From: Natrinema zhouii
GTDB lineage: Archaea; Halobacteriota; Halobacteria; Halobacteriales; Natrialbaceae
Assembly: GCF_013456555.2 (NCBI RefSeq)
Contig: NZ_CP084882.1
Coordinates: 186,001 to 250,000 of the forward strand
Reading direction: 5' to 3'
DNA length: 64,000 nt
Shown here: positions 52,635 through 61,365 of the stretch, piece by piece
Position numbering within the stretch: the first letter of the stretch is position 1
Layout of the letters: every line of letters begins with the position of its first letter
Program-made: the position numbers and the translations under genes
Notes under the pieces: model-generated
Told to the model about the DNA's origin: nothing
The model's input: the letters and a program-made list of their open reading frames with translations, nothing else
The model's database searches: none

Positions 52635-53357
52635 ATGAATCGGCGTCTCTGGCTCCGATCGATCGCCGCCTCGAGTGTCGCTACCACCGCGGGCTGTCTG
52701 GATACCCTCTCGAGTGATGAGGGACAGGCAGACGATAGCGCCGGTAGTGAACGGAAGCATGCCGACGGAGCGGTTCTCGGCCCACCGGAGCAAGATCTGA
52801 GCGAGTCGTCGCATCCGAGCTACGGCGACGACGTTCCGTCGGTCGAACTCCCCAACCCGCTGACCGGTGAAACGGTCTCGACGGACCAGTTCGAGAACGA
52901 TCGGGCCATTTTGATGACCTTCTTTTATACGTCGTGTCCCGATGGGATGTGTCCCGCGTTGATACTACGACTCCGTCGTGCACAGGAAGCCGCTGCTGCC
53001 AACGGGTACGGTGACGATGTCCAACTGCTCGCGATGACGTTCGATCCGGAACGGGACACGGAAGACGCGCTTCGAACGTTCGCCGATCAGCAGGGAGTCA
53101 ATCTCGAGGCCGGGAACTGGGATTTTCTCAGACCGAAGCGGTACGAAACGGCGAAGGAGATCTTAACAGACCAAATTGGGTTGCCGCTCAAAAAGATCGA
53201 TGCCGAGAAGTACGATTCGCTCGAGTATCAGTTCCCCCACTATAATTTGATCTTGCTCGCGAACGAACGGGGGATCGTCGAGCGAGTGTATCCCCGGGGG
53301 GCAACGGTCGAGATCTCACGGGTAGTCGACGATCTCGAAACGGTGGTGTCAGCGTAA
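52635..53357 (+). CDS. SCO1/SenC-family lipoprotein
   Basis: 240 residues. Lipobox SSVATTAGC (C21); copper/thiol motif FFYTSCPDGMCPALILRLRR with C-x4-C rather than the usual C-x3-C; histidine in QFPHYNLILLANERGIV. SCO proteins deliver copper to cytochrome oxidase or act as exported thiol reductases. One base separates it from the TlpA gene. Confidence 0.88.
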   Translation: MNRRLWLRSIAASSVATTAGCLDTLSSDEGQADDSAGSERKHADGAVLGPPEQDLSESSHPSYGDDVPSVELPNPLTGETVSTDQFENDRAILMTFFYTSCPDGMCPALILRLRRAQEAAAANGYGDDVQLLAMTFDPERDTEDALRTFADQQGVNLEAGNWDFLRPKRYETAKEILTDQIGLPLKKIDAEKYDSLEYQFPHYNLILLANERGIVERVYPRGATVEISRVVDDLETVVSA

Positions 53358-53358
53358 G

Positions 53359-53946
53359 ATGCGCAGGCGAGATATCCTCGCCGGAGTCGGCAGTCTGGGT
53401 ACGATCGGTGGCGCAGGAGCGCTGGCGATACGCGGTCCACCGTCGTTCGGAGATGGAACAGACGAAACCCAGAGCGAGAATTCGGATGGAACAGGATCTC
53501 CGGACACCGAACCGCTCACGATCGAGACGATCGATGCCCCGGGAAGCGAAGCCGGCGAGGTCCGTGTTCCGGCGTCCGACCGACCCACGTTCATCGATTT
53601 CTTCGGCACGTGGTGTCCGCCGTGTATCGAGCAGATGCCCGCACTTGCGGCGGCGAACGATCGCATCGGTGACGACGTGCTGTTCATCTCGATCACGAGC
53701 GAAGCGATCGGGCGATCAGTGACGAAAGCAGAACTAGTCGACTGGTGGGAGAAACACGACGGGAACTGGTCTCTCGGCCTCGATCCGACTGCGGAACTGA
53801 CTGCACGGTATCTCGCGGGCGGCTATCCCTCTGCGGTTGCGATCGATACGTCCGGTCGCGTCCAGTGGTCGGACACCGGCGTCAAAACGGCGGACGAACT
53901 CGTGGCGGGGATCGAACAGGCGCTCGAGGCGAGGACGGACGCGTGA
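53359..53946 (+). CDS. TlpA-type exported thioredoxin
   Basis: 195 residues. MRRRDILAGVGSLGTIGGAG is a twin-arginine-like signal; active site DFFGTWCPPCIEQMPAL (~78-94); cis-proline loop AGGYPSAVAIDTSGRV. Reduces exported disulfides using electrons from CcdA, whose gene overlaps by four bases (GTGA). Confidence 0.92.
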   Translation: MRRRDILAGVGSLGTIGGAGALAIRGPPSFGDGTDETQSENSDGTGSPDTEPLTIETIDAPGSEAGEVRVPASDRPTFIDFFGTWCPPCIEQMPALAAANDRIGDDVLFISITSEAIGRSVTKAELVDWWEKHDGNWSLGLDPTAELTARYLAGGYPSAVAIDTSGRVQWSDTGVKTADELVAGIEQALEARTDA

Positions 53947-54605
53947 TCGACGCATCGCTCCTGTCGACGGTCGTCTTCGCACTCACTGCCGGCGTCGCGA
54001 CCTTCTTTAGCCCCTGTGCGTATCCGCTGTTGCCCGGGTACGTCGGGTTCTACGTCAGCCGGACGGACGGCGACGCATCACTCGGTGGGGCGACGACCCG
54101 CGGTATCGCCGCAGGCGTTGGCGTTCTGGGAACGCTCGCAGCCCTCATCGGGGTGACGTTCGTAATCGGTCAGCAGACGCTATCGAACCTCACGATCTTC
54201 GAGTCGCTCGTCGGCGGACTACTGGTGATCTTCGGCGCGCTCGTTCTCGCCGGTCGCGCCCCCTCGCTGTCGATTCCGCTTCCGAAGCGGCGCTCGAGTA
54301 TCTTCGGATTCGGACTCTTCGGTTCGGGGTACGCGCTCGCTGGGGCCGGTTGCGTCGCGCCCGTCTTCCTCGCGGTCGTCGCCCGCTCGCTATCGCTGCC
54401 GACCGAGGCGGCGGCGCTCATCCTGATGACCTACGTCGGTAGCGTCGTCGCCCTGATGATCGCGGTGACGGTCGCGACCGGAATGGGGCTGGTCGCGAGT
54501 GCAGGTCGGTTCGCGGCCTACTCGGGACCCCTGAAGCGGCTCGCCGGAGGCCTGATGATCGTGGCTGGAGCCGGACAGCTTTATCTGGCGCTCGTTGTCT
54601 ATTAG
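53943..54605 (+). CDS. ccdA: CcdA-type thiol-disulfide membrane transporter
   Basis: 220 residues from GTG 53943, six helices. The two redox cysteines sit in TFFSPCAYPLLPGYVG and ALAGAGCVAPVFLAVV. It carries reducing power from cytoplasmic thioredoxin to TlpA and SCO1, encoded just upstream in one operon. Confidence 0.92.
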   Translation: MIDASLLSTVVFALTAGVATFFSPCAYPLLPGYVGFYVSRTDGDASLGGATTRGIAAGVGVLGTLAALIGVTFVIGQQTLSNLTIFESLVGGLLVIFGALVLAGRAPSLSIPLPKRRSSIFGFGLFGSGYALAGAGCVAPVFLAVVARSLSLPTEAAALILMTYVGSVVALMIAVTVATGMGLVASAGRFAAYSGPLKRLAGGLMIVAGAGQLYLALVVY

Positions 54606-54751
54606 CACGATTTCATTTAGAACAACTCGTGTAACTCACGGTCAGTACAGGGGAAGGACTTACCACTGGAATATTTCGGTAGAGAGTAACGATATTGCAC
54701 TATTCATGTTCGTTCAAAAACAATAAGTGACTCTGTTCTATAACTCAGACT

Positions 54752-54949
54752 GTGCGCCGTATCTATTTAGCCGTAACTGGAGGAAGCTTCCTGTGGGCCA
54801 TAGCGGTGGTATTACTCATGTTTGGCCGATATACTCCCTTCCCGATGTTTGACCTTGTACGTTCAATAGTCTTCCTTGGTGCTATTATCTGGACTATTCT
54901 GGGAATAGGGATGCTCGTACGAAACGGGTATCAGCGACTTTCAGGCTGA
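54752..54949 (+). CDS. Small two-helix membrane protein
   Basis: 65 residues from GTG: MRRIYLAVTGGSFLWAIAVV, then FDLVRSIVFLGAIIWTILGI. Two helices; no known family. AT-richer than its left neighbours. A 31-base repeat copy begins just after its stop (54953). Confidence 0.5.
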   Translation: MRRIYLAVTGGSFLWAIAVVLLMFGRYTPFPMFDLVRSIVFLGAIIWTILGIGMLVRNGYQRLSG

Positions 54950-54952
54950 CAA

Positions 54953-54983
54953 GTTCGCACACGTAGTTACCGTTCTGTATAGA
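54953..54983. repeat. 31-base direct repeat, copy A
   Basis: GTTCGCACACGTAGTTACCG + TTCTGTATAGA. Copy B at 55886-55916 differs at about five positions. They bracket the DUF2243 and small membrane genes; a third partial match (GCACACGTACTTACCG) lies at 56418-56433. Confidence 0.5.
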
Positions 54984-55071
54984 TGGTTACGAAAATGATC
55001 TCAAAGTACGAGATTAAATTCACGTTCGCAATAACTCAGAACTTTCTGTGTTGGTAGTAAGCGCAAATACG

Positions 55072-55611
55072 ATGAGCAATCATCCAGACACCACGCGTGA
55101 TCAGACCCAGAATACGGTGACTCAACGCGCGCTAATCGCGGCAGGAGTATTCGGATTTGGATTCAGCGGGTTAATTGACGTACTCGTTTTGCACCATATC
55201 CTCCAGTGGCATCACTTGGTTTCTGGAATTTATCCAATGTACACGCTGGACGGCCTTGAGACAAACATCCTTGCAGATGGGCTGTTCTCACTTGCGATGT
55301 TAATTATTATGGGAGTCGGGGCCGGCCTTGTGTGGCAGTCTGAGCGACGAACTGTTGTTCCGTTAGCCGTCCAACCGCTGGCTGGTGCTGCTCTCATCGG
55401 TCTCGGCGTGTTCGATGTCTATGACGCCTTCATTGACCACGCTCTGTTAGGCCTACATCAGCCAGTCGGTCCTGGCGGGAAATCCTTGTCTTGGGGTGGT
55501 CAGTATAACCCTCATTGGATAGTGGTCAGCCTCCTCTTCATCACTGCGGGGTACTACGTCTATAGAACGGGGATACAGAATCGTAGTGGCGAGCGGGAAG
55601 AAACCACATAA
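55072..55611 (+). CDS. DUF2243-type membrane protein
   Basis: 179 residues from MSNHPDTTRDQTQNTVTQRA. Four helices with conserved histidines: DVLVLHHILQWHHLVSGIYP, DVYDAFIDHALLGLHQPVGP, QYNPHWIVVSLLF. Histidine-rich membrane proteins of this family often lie near cytochrome oxidase or SCO genes and may bind copper or haem. It is AT-richer than the sulfur genes to the left. Confidence 0.82.
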   Translation: MSNHPDTTRDQTQNTVTQRALIAAGVFGFGFSGLIDVLVLHHILQWHHLVSGIYPMYTLDGLETNILADGLFSLAMLIIMGVGAGLVWQSERRTVVPLAVQPLAGAALIGLGVFDVYDAFIDHALLGLHQPVGPGGKSLSWGGQYNPHWIVVSLLFITAGYYVYRTGIQNRSGEREETT

Positions 55612-55632
55612 TTTGTCTGCAATTTCACACTC

Positions 55633-55818
55633 ATGTTTGTTCTACGTATCCTCTCAATGCTTGGGTTTCTATTATACGGAAGTCCGTTACATGGTCCTCC
55701 GCAAGCGCCACCGCCACCAGTCCCCCATTGGGTCGTACTGATCGTTGTTGTTCCTACTCTTTGGCTTGTTATCGGTGGTATAGTACTAATGATCGATTGG
55801 CTGTTACGACAGTTCTGA
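55633..55818 (+). CDS. Small membrane protein, 61 residues
   Basis: MFVLRILSMLGFLLYGSPLH, a proline-rich loop GPPQAPPPPVPHW, then VVLIVVVPTLWLVIGGIVLM. Two helices, 21 bases after the DUF2243 gene, so probably in its operon. Unknown family. Confidence 0.55.
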   Translation: MFVLRILSMLGFLLYGSPLHGPPQAPPPPVPHWVVLIVVVPTLWLVIGGIVLMIDWLLRQF

Positions 55819-55885
55819 AAGGTAGTAATACGAACAGGGCTCATTGGAATGCTACTGTTCCGAGCACGTCGAAGTACAGCAATAT

Positions 55886-55916
55886 GTTCGCATATGTAAT
55901 TACCGTTCAGTAGAGA
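55886..55916. repeat. 31-base direct repeat, copy B
   Basis: GTTCGCATATGTAATTACCG + TTCAGTAGAGA; partner of 54953-54983. Confidence 0.5.
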
Positions 55917-56020
55917 GAACACACATATTGTAATAGAAAATCTGCAATTTTATTGTATTTTTACACCTCGAAACAGCCATAAGGAGTTGTTGCATTGAGT
56001 GTTCCAATGGAGGAGTTGCG

Positions 56021-56416
56021 ATGAGCAGTGGGGATCTATTCGTCATCGATGACAATCCGGCGGATATTCGGTTCATTGAGGAGGCGCTCTCTGTCTCAGA
56101 ACTGACCCCGACTATCCATACTGTGAATACCAAGGATGAGGCACTTGATTTCATCTATCAGCGAAACGAGTACGAGGATACACCTCGCCCGGATGTGGTG
56201 CTGCTCAATTGGCGACTCTCTCAGACGACCGGCAAAGAGATATTGAACGCTGCTCAGTCAGCCACTCCACCCCTCCCTGTCGTCGTAATGACTAGTTCGA
56301 AACCACAAATGCAGTCTGAGAATGCACCGGTATCACGGCCAGACCAGATAATCGAGAAGCCAACAGACCCCGAGATGTATACTGAACTGCTCCGACCATA
56401 CCTCAGCACTCAATAA
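56021..56416 (+). CDS. Receiver-domain protein lacking the phospho-acceptor aspartate
   Basis: 131 residues. DLFVIDDNPADIRFIEEALS keeps the acidic pair (D10, D11) and DQIIEKPTDPEM keeps the lysine, but the acceptor strand reads VVLLNWRLSQTTG, with N63 in place of aspartate. The same strand in the receiver at 32823 is ILLDLNLPKVDG. It probably acts without phosphorylation. Confidence 0.82.
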   Translation: MSSGDLFVIDDNPADIRFIEEALSVSELTPTIHTVNTKDEALDFIYQRNEYEDTPRPDVVLLNWRLSQTTGKEILNAAQSATPPLPVVVMTSSKPQMQSENAPVSRPDQIIEKPTDPEMYTELLRPYLSTQ

Positions 56417-56491
56417 GCACACGTACTTACCGGATCAAGTGATTCAGTTTCGGGTGCCATTTTTCATACCAAACCCTATTACCAATTACTA

Positions 56492-57415
56492 TTAGAAGAA
56501 CAGCGCTGGCACGGAGTTGCGGAAGATGTTGAGAGAGATAACGAACAGGAGTCCGACGACGAACCAGTTGAACGCGCGCTCGTCGAACTCGAGGCGTCGG
56601 AGATACGTCCCCACCAGTAGGCCACCGATCGTGACGACGGCGATCACCGACCCAAGCCAGAGCCGGTAGGTCGTCAGGAGATCGGTGAACAGCGCCATCT
56701 GTATGATACGAACCGTAAATATCGTTCCGAGAACCATTGCCAACCCGCCGATGTATCGCTCGGCATCCCACTCGAAGGTGTGGAAGTACGCCGGGAGCAG
56801 CGGCCCGAGATTCGCGAGAGCGAGCAGGAAGCCTTGGGAAAACCCAGCCATACCGAGGGCGACTGGGTGGTGTGCTTCCTCGACCGTGACGAAGTTCTGG
56901 ACGACCTGAAAGACAACGTAACTGAGGAGGACGAGTCCGATAACGAAGGGGACGAGCGGTCCGGCGCTGTACGTCGCCAACGCTGCGACGCCGATAACAG
57001 TCCCAATAACGGCGAGCAATAGGAGCGACCACTCCTCGCGAACGAACGACCGCCCCGTTCCGGTTTCCGCGATCTGGAACATATTGAGCATCCACGGGGG
57101 AATCGCCAGGACGACGACGGCGACGGTCGGATCGATCACCGTCGCGAATATCGGTGTCATGATGAGCGAGTAGCCAAAGCCGGTCATTCCCTTGACGATG
57201 CCAGCGACAATCGCGACCATGCTCAGTACGGCGAGCAATCCGACTGAAAGTTCGGACTGAACGCCCCGTCCGGCGTTCTCGAAACCCGGGAAGAAGACGA
57301 TCGAGGCGACGAGAACGGTCAGCGTCGCGCCGACCATCGTCACCTCGCGGTACTGAAACTCGAAGAGATTGGTGAAGAACTGTTCGACGTCGACTGTAGT
57401 TTCCGGAGCACTCAT
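56492..57415 (-). CDS. TauE/SafE-family sulfite exporter
   Basis: 307 residues from MSAPETTVDVEQFFTNLFEF; eight or so helices. Family repeat 1: VAGIVKGMTGFGYSLIMTPI; repeat 2: LGMAGFSQGFLLALANLGPL. ATG 57415 preferred to the longer frame. These proteins export sulfite, sulfoacetate or related anions. A divergent thioredoxin gene follows at 57741. Confidence 0.88.
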   Translation of the reverse strand: MSAPETTVDVEQFFTNLFEFQYREVTMVGATLTVLVASIVFFPGFENAGRGVQSELSVGLLAVLSMVAIVAGIVKGMTGFGYSLIMTPIFATVIDPTVAVVVLAIPPWMLNMFQIAETGTGRSFVREEWSLLLLAVIGTVIGVAALATYSAGPLVPFVIGLVLLSYVVFQVVQNFVTVEEAHHPVALGMAGFSQGFLLALANLGPLLPAYFHTFEWDAERYIGGLAMVLGTIFTVRIIQMALFTDLLTTYRLWLGSVIAVVTIGGLLVGTYLRRLEFDERAFNWFVVGLLFVISLNIFRNSVPALFF

Positions 57416-57681
57416 ACTAGTTCGAAGGCGCATCTCGACCCTCGAGATCGCCGTTTCGAGGACATCGGTCGGCCACCCGTATTCCATTGTGCTATTCGGC
57501 GAGATTTATCGAAGCCCGAGTTACCGGAAATCTGGGAGACAGTCGCATTAAACCTTCTCGAGCCCGTTTACAGGGATAACTCGAGAAACAGCTCTGTCGT
57601 CTATAGAGGCAATATTAGCCATCAGTTTTCCGATCGTTGGTACACGGTCGTCACCAGCTTCATTTATGGATCGATCGACCG

Positions 57682-57700
57682 ATTGCACAATAGTATTGTG
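57682..57700. promoter_or_regulatory. Candidate thiol-stress operator before thioredoxin-like gene
   Basis: ATTG-CACAATA-G-TATTGTG; CACAATA and TATTGTG form a perfect 7-base-arm palindrome. ATTGCACAATA recurs at 36510-36520 before trxA. Confidence 0.6.
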
Positions 57701-57740
57701 TCTATTCTGCAAAACACTGATACGCATTCGGACCCTAGCC

Positions 57741-58118
57741 ATGTTGATGACTGAACCCACATCCTCAGAGTTGACCGACAACGGCCGCGCGACCCATAGA
57801 CCCGTCCAATTACACGATGTAGACGACTACGACGACCTACTCGCGGCACACGACCTCGTCTTGCTCGAGTTCGTCACGTCCGGCTGTGGAATCTGCGCGT
57901 CGATGGAGCCGGTACTCTCCGGAGTCGCGCGCAGCGCACCTGGCGTCGTGGCGACGGTGAACGCTGGTCTCGTCCCGGATCTCGCCGCCGAGTTCGGCGT
58001 CCAGAGCGTCCCGACGCTCGTCGTCCTGCGCGACGGCGACGAAGTCGCCCGCCTCGACGACGGGTTCCAGAGCACTGAGACGCTCGTGGACGTCCTCGAG
58101 ACGCACGCAGCACACTGA
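57741..58118 (+). CDS. Thioredoxin-like protein (CGIC)
   Basis: 125 residues from MLMTEPTSSELTDNGRATHR. Active site FVTSGCGICASMEPVLSGVA, cis-proline loop FGVQSVPTLVVLRDGDEVAR. CGIC in place of CGPC suggests a different redox potential or partner. ATG 57747 is an alternative start. Divergent from TauE 1. Confidence 0.9.
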   Translation: MLMTEPTSSELTDNGRATHRPVQLHDVDDYDDLLAAHDLVLLEFVTSGCGICASMEPVLSGVARSAPGVVATVNAGLVPDLAAEFGVQSVPTLVVLRDGDEVARLDDGFQSTETLVDVLETHAAH

Positions 58119-58159
58119 CACCGCCGACGACTGTACCGAAGATCAGATTGCTTCTACTG

Positions 58160-59938
58160 CTATACTGGGTTCGGCGCGCCTCCCGAACGAAGTGCTAGTT
58201 CCGAACGCCGATCCGTTTTCGTCACGTCTTTTTTGACGACGAAGTCCTCGAGGACGAGCACGTCAAGTCCCATTCCGTAAAAGTCCTTGATCGCCTGCGT
58301 CGGCGTCCGGACGATCGGTTCGGCGTGATCGTTGAACGAGGTGTTGAGGACGATCGGCACGCCGGTGATGTCGGCGAACTCGGAGATGAGCCGGTGATAG
58401 CGCGGGTGCTGGTCCTCGCGAACGGTCTGAGGGCGCGTCGAGTTGTCGGCTGGATGCAAGACGGCCTCGAGCTCGTCGGTTCTCTCGGGGCGGATGTCGT
58501 AGGCATCGATCATGAACGGCGCTGAGCTGCCGTCGATGAGGTACTCCTCGGCGGCCGACTCGAGCATCGAGGGAGCGAACGGGCGCCACTCCTCGCGATG
58601 TTTGACGAACCGATTCACTCGATCGCGGGACTCGGCGGTGCGCGGATCGGCGAGGATGCTCCTGGCACCGAGCGCCCGCGGCCCCATCTCCATCCGGCCT
58701 TGGAACCAGCCGACGAGGTCGCCGTCGGCGAGCCGTTCGGCGACGTACCGCTCGATGTCGTCCGGTTCCCCGTACTCGAGTTTGTTCGTCTCGAGGGTCG
58801 AACGGATCTCCTCGGTTTCGTATTGGGGACCGAGGTAGACATCGGTCTGGCGGTCGACGGCCGACGGCGGCTGTCCTGTCCATCCCGCACCGAGCGCGAG
58901 CCCCGCATCGTTGGCGACCGGCTGGACGAAGACGTCGTCGACGTGTGGTGACTCACGAACGCGCTTGTTCAGCTTGCAGTTCAGCGCGACACCGCCGGCG
59001 AGTGCGACGTTCGCCGTGCCCAACTGATCGACGGCTGTCTCCGCGATGTCGACGACCGTCTCCTCGAGCAGTTTCTGAGCAGTGTACGCGAGGTCTTTCT
59101 CCCACTGGTCGAACTCGCCGGGCGTTTCGTTTCGAGGACGGCCAAACGCGTCCTCGAGGGTTTCGATGCCGTGGCCGGTTCCCCAGCGCTTCGTCAGTTC
59201 GGTGACGTCGTAATCGGCGCCCGTGTCGATCAGCCCGCGTAGGACGCCTTCGATCTCTGGATTGTCCTCGCCATAGGGTGCCAGCCCCATCACTTTCCCC
59301 TCGCCGTTGAACATCCGGTAGCCGAGGAACTCCGTGACGACCGCGAAGAAGAGCCCGAGACTGTTCGGGTGTTCGTAAGTGTACGCGCGTGTCAGGCCGT
59401 CCTCGTTGCCGCGCCAGACGACCGTCGAGTCGTACTCACCTTTCGCGTCGACCGTGAGGACAATCCCCTCATCGAACCCCGACGGATGGAACGCGCTCGC
59501 AGCGTGGCAGCGGTGATGCGGAATCGTCTCGATCGGCGGCACTGGCGAACCGATCAACTCGAGGCGGTTCTCGATCTGTCGGGTCGGAACGAACTGGCTC
59601 CGAACCTGCGTGACGAGCGTCTGTTCGAGTGCGGAGAGCTTTCGTCCGATACCAGGCGAGCGGATTGCGTCGGTAACGTAGTGCGAAGCGATCTCGCGTC
59701 GGAGCTGCGGATCGTACGGGAGGAGGATCCGATTCAGGTCCGAGAGGGACAGGTTTCGATTGTCGAGACACGCCCGGATCGCGCGTTCGGGAAACATATC
59801 CGTCGCGTGTTTGTCTCGCGTGTATCGCTCTTCCTCGACGCCGAAGACGGGCGTCCCGTCATTGAAGAGAACGGCGCTCGGGTCGTGCTGGCCGTAGAGT
59901 CCGATCGCCGGTTTGAACGCGAGTTGATAGTCAGTCAT
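58160..59938 (-). CDS. NodU/CmcH-family carbamoyltransferase
   Basis: 592 residues from MTDYQLAFKPAIGLYGQHDP. Kae1-like N-terminal part with DGTPVFGVEEERYTRDKHAT and the metal histidines in IPHHRCHAASAFHPSGFDEG; C-terminal carbamoyl-transfer part with FQGRMEMGPRALGARSILAD and IVLNTSFNDHAEPIVRTPTQ. It transfers carbamoyl from carbamoyl phosphate to a sugar or antibiotic hydroxyl. The acceptor is unknown; a surface glycan is possible because it shares an operator with the deacetylase-like lipoprotein. Confidence 0.9.
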   Translation of the reverse strand: MTDYQLAFKPAIGLYGQHDPSAVLFNDGTPVFGVEEERYTRDKHATDMFPERAIRACLDNRNLSLSDLNRILLPYDPQLRREIASHYVTDAIRSPGIGRKLSALEQTLVTQVRSQFVPTRQIENRLELIGSPVPPIETIPHHRCHAASAFHPSGFDEGIVLTVDAKGEYDSTVVWRGNEDGLTRAYTYEHPNSLGLFFAVVTEFLGYRMFNGEGKVMGLAPYGEDNPEIEGVLRGLIDTGADYDVTELTKRWGTGHGIETLEDAFGRPRNETPGEFDQWEKDLAYTAQKLLEETVVDIAETAVDQLGTANVALAGGVALNCKLNKRVRESPHVDDVFVQPVANDAGLALGAGWTGQPPSAVDRQTDVYLGPQYETEEIRSTLETNKLEYGEPDDIERYVAERLADGDLVGWFQGRMEMGPRALGARSILADPRTAESRDRVNRFVKHREEWRPFAPSMLESAAEEYLIDGSSAPFMIDAYDIRPERTDELEAVLHPADNSTRPQTVREDQHPRYHRLISEFADITGVPIVLNTSFNDHAEPIVRTPTQAIKDFYGMGLDVLVLEDFVVKKDVTKTDRRSELALRSGGAPNPV

Positions 59939-60386
59939 GGCTCGTGAAAGTGGTGTATCGTAACCTAATCCAGGAGATAGCAAAACGACGCTGACGATTT
60001 GCTGGGTCAGCAAATCGTCGGCGATGTAGTCGTGTTCGTCGTCGGCCAGGCACTGGCGGTCCGCATTCTCACGGATCTCGATGCGATCGAGCACTCTGTC
60101 CGAGACCTCGCCCGACGCGACGCCAGCGAGCAATCCACCGACCGTCAGTGTCAGCTACCGCTCGAGGCGTATTCATGGTTCTCGTCGGCACTTCTCCGAC
60201 AGCAGAAATCGGTATAGCCGATCGAACTGGATACCGGTTCGTGAACGGGAAAACTGTTCCGTTGGGGCAGGAACCCGCTGGGCCGCACGTTCGTCTTCCA
60301 CTTCCCGTTAGCGAACTCGAACTGTTCTCTCACGACGGTCGTCCAGAGTCCCAACGACAGCGTGACCGTTCGACCGACTGACGACG
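59939..60386. other. Intergenic, one palindrome, no clear gene
   Basis: 448 bases between the carbamoyltransferase start and the end of the truncated MBL gene. Holds palindrome copy 3. A plus frame 60172-60381 (MVLVGTSPTAEIGIADRTGY) is open but has no recognisable family; I do not call it. Confidence 0.45.
59993..60019. promoter_or_regulatory. GATTTGCT-N5-AGCAAATC palindrome, copy 3
   Basis: GACGATTTGCT-GGGTC-AGCAAATCGTC, 11-base arms, centred 68 bases upstream of the carbamoyltransferase start. Followed in gene direction by GTCAGCGTCGTTTTGC. Confidence 0.7.
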
Positions 60387-61035
60387 TTAGTTTGCGGCGC
60401 AGTTGTTCGGCCCGAGTTCGAGCGCCTCGACGTCGCTGCCGGGTTGCTCTTTCCCCCAGTTGATCTGCTTGATCTCGTTGTAGTTCGCTGGTTCGTCCGC
60501 GAGGCTCTCGACGATGGTCTCGACGAACTCTTCCTCGTCGTCGTCCTCGACGTAACTCAGGAGTTCGTTGGTCGTCTCTTTTCGGAGGTCGCCGAGTTCG
60601 GTCGCGACCGGGCGAATCGACTCGTCACTGAAGTGACCAGGAAGGACGACGGTCCCGTCTGCGAGGTCCGTCAGCCGCTCGAGACTGTCGAACAGCTGGC
60701 CGGCGGCCTCGCGGACGGCCTCCTCCGCGCCATCCTCGAGGTCGGGGCGGCCGACGCTGCGGAGGAACAGCGTGTCCCCGGACAGCAGCGCGTCGCCGAA
60801 CCGGAACGAGACGCTGCCGGGCGTGTGTCCAGGCGTGTGGAGCACTTCGAGGTCGCGGTCGCCGACGGAAATTGTCTCGCCGTCCGCGAGTTCCGTGACG
60901 TCCTCGAGTTCGCCGGCGTCGTCCCCGTGGAGGTAGTAGGGGACGTCGAGTTCGCCGGCGAGCCGACGGGCGCCCGAGACGTGGTCCGCGTGGGCGTGGC
61001 TGTCCGCGACGCCGACGACCTCGAGGCGCTCGAGG
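60387..61035 (-). pseudogene. Metallo-beta-lactamase (persulfide dioxygenase type), 5'-truncated
   Basis: ERLEVVGVADSHAHADHVSG, VLHTPGHTPGSVSF, GTVVLPGHFSD and the family tail LELGPNNCAAN match the C-terminal two-thirds of 38007-39155. The ~150-residue rhodanese part and MBL start are missing; beyond 61035 the minus frame is antisense to a multicopper oxidase. A short catalytic domain may still fold if translation starts in the foreign part (frame open to 61193), but I treat it as a remnant. Confidence 0.75.
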
Positions 61036-61271
61036 CACCCAAGCCGTACGAACGAGGATGGAACGACGTGATCACCGTCGATCCCGGTGAAATCGTCCAC
61101 GTGATCGTCCATTTCGGAGAGCACGACGGGCTGTTCAACGACCAGACGGGCACGTACATGTGGCACTGCCACATGATCGAACATGAGGACCACGACATGA
61201 TGCGGCCGTTCACCGTCCGACCGAACGACGCCGATGGTGACGACAACGACGATTCGACGAGCCGCCGCTGA
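61035..61271 (+). pseudogene. Multicopper oxidase, C-terminal remnant
   Basis: PKPYERGWNDVITVDPGEIV, HVIVHFGEHDGLFND, then the copper motif TYMWHCHMIEHEDHDMMRPF and an acidic tail to TGA. HCHMIEHEDHDMM is the type 1/type 3 copper signature of laccases and CotA-like oxidases. The first three-quarters are lacking; the gene starts abruptly at the joint with the MBL remnant. Confidence 0.82.
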
Positions 61272-61365
61272 AGCGGTTGGCTCGGTGGGAGACTCCCCTC
61301 AGCGAAACGATCTCGAAGCGATTCGTGGAGAGTGAGCGTGAACGTGAGTCGCGGCCGGTAGACGA

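Noticed and set aside
60444..61271. A 275-residue plus-strand protein across the MBL gene
   Set aside because: Only its last ~78 residues (multicopper oxidase end) are real; the rest is antisense of the MBL gene.
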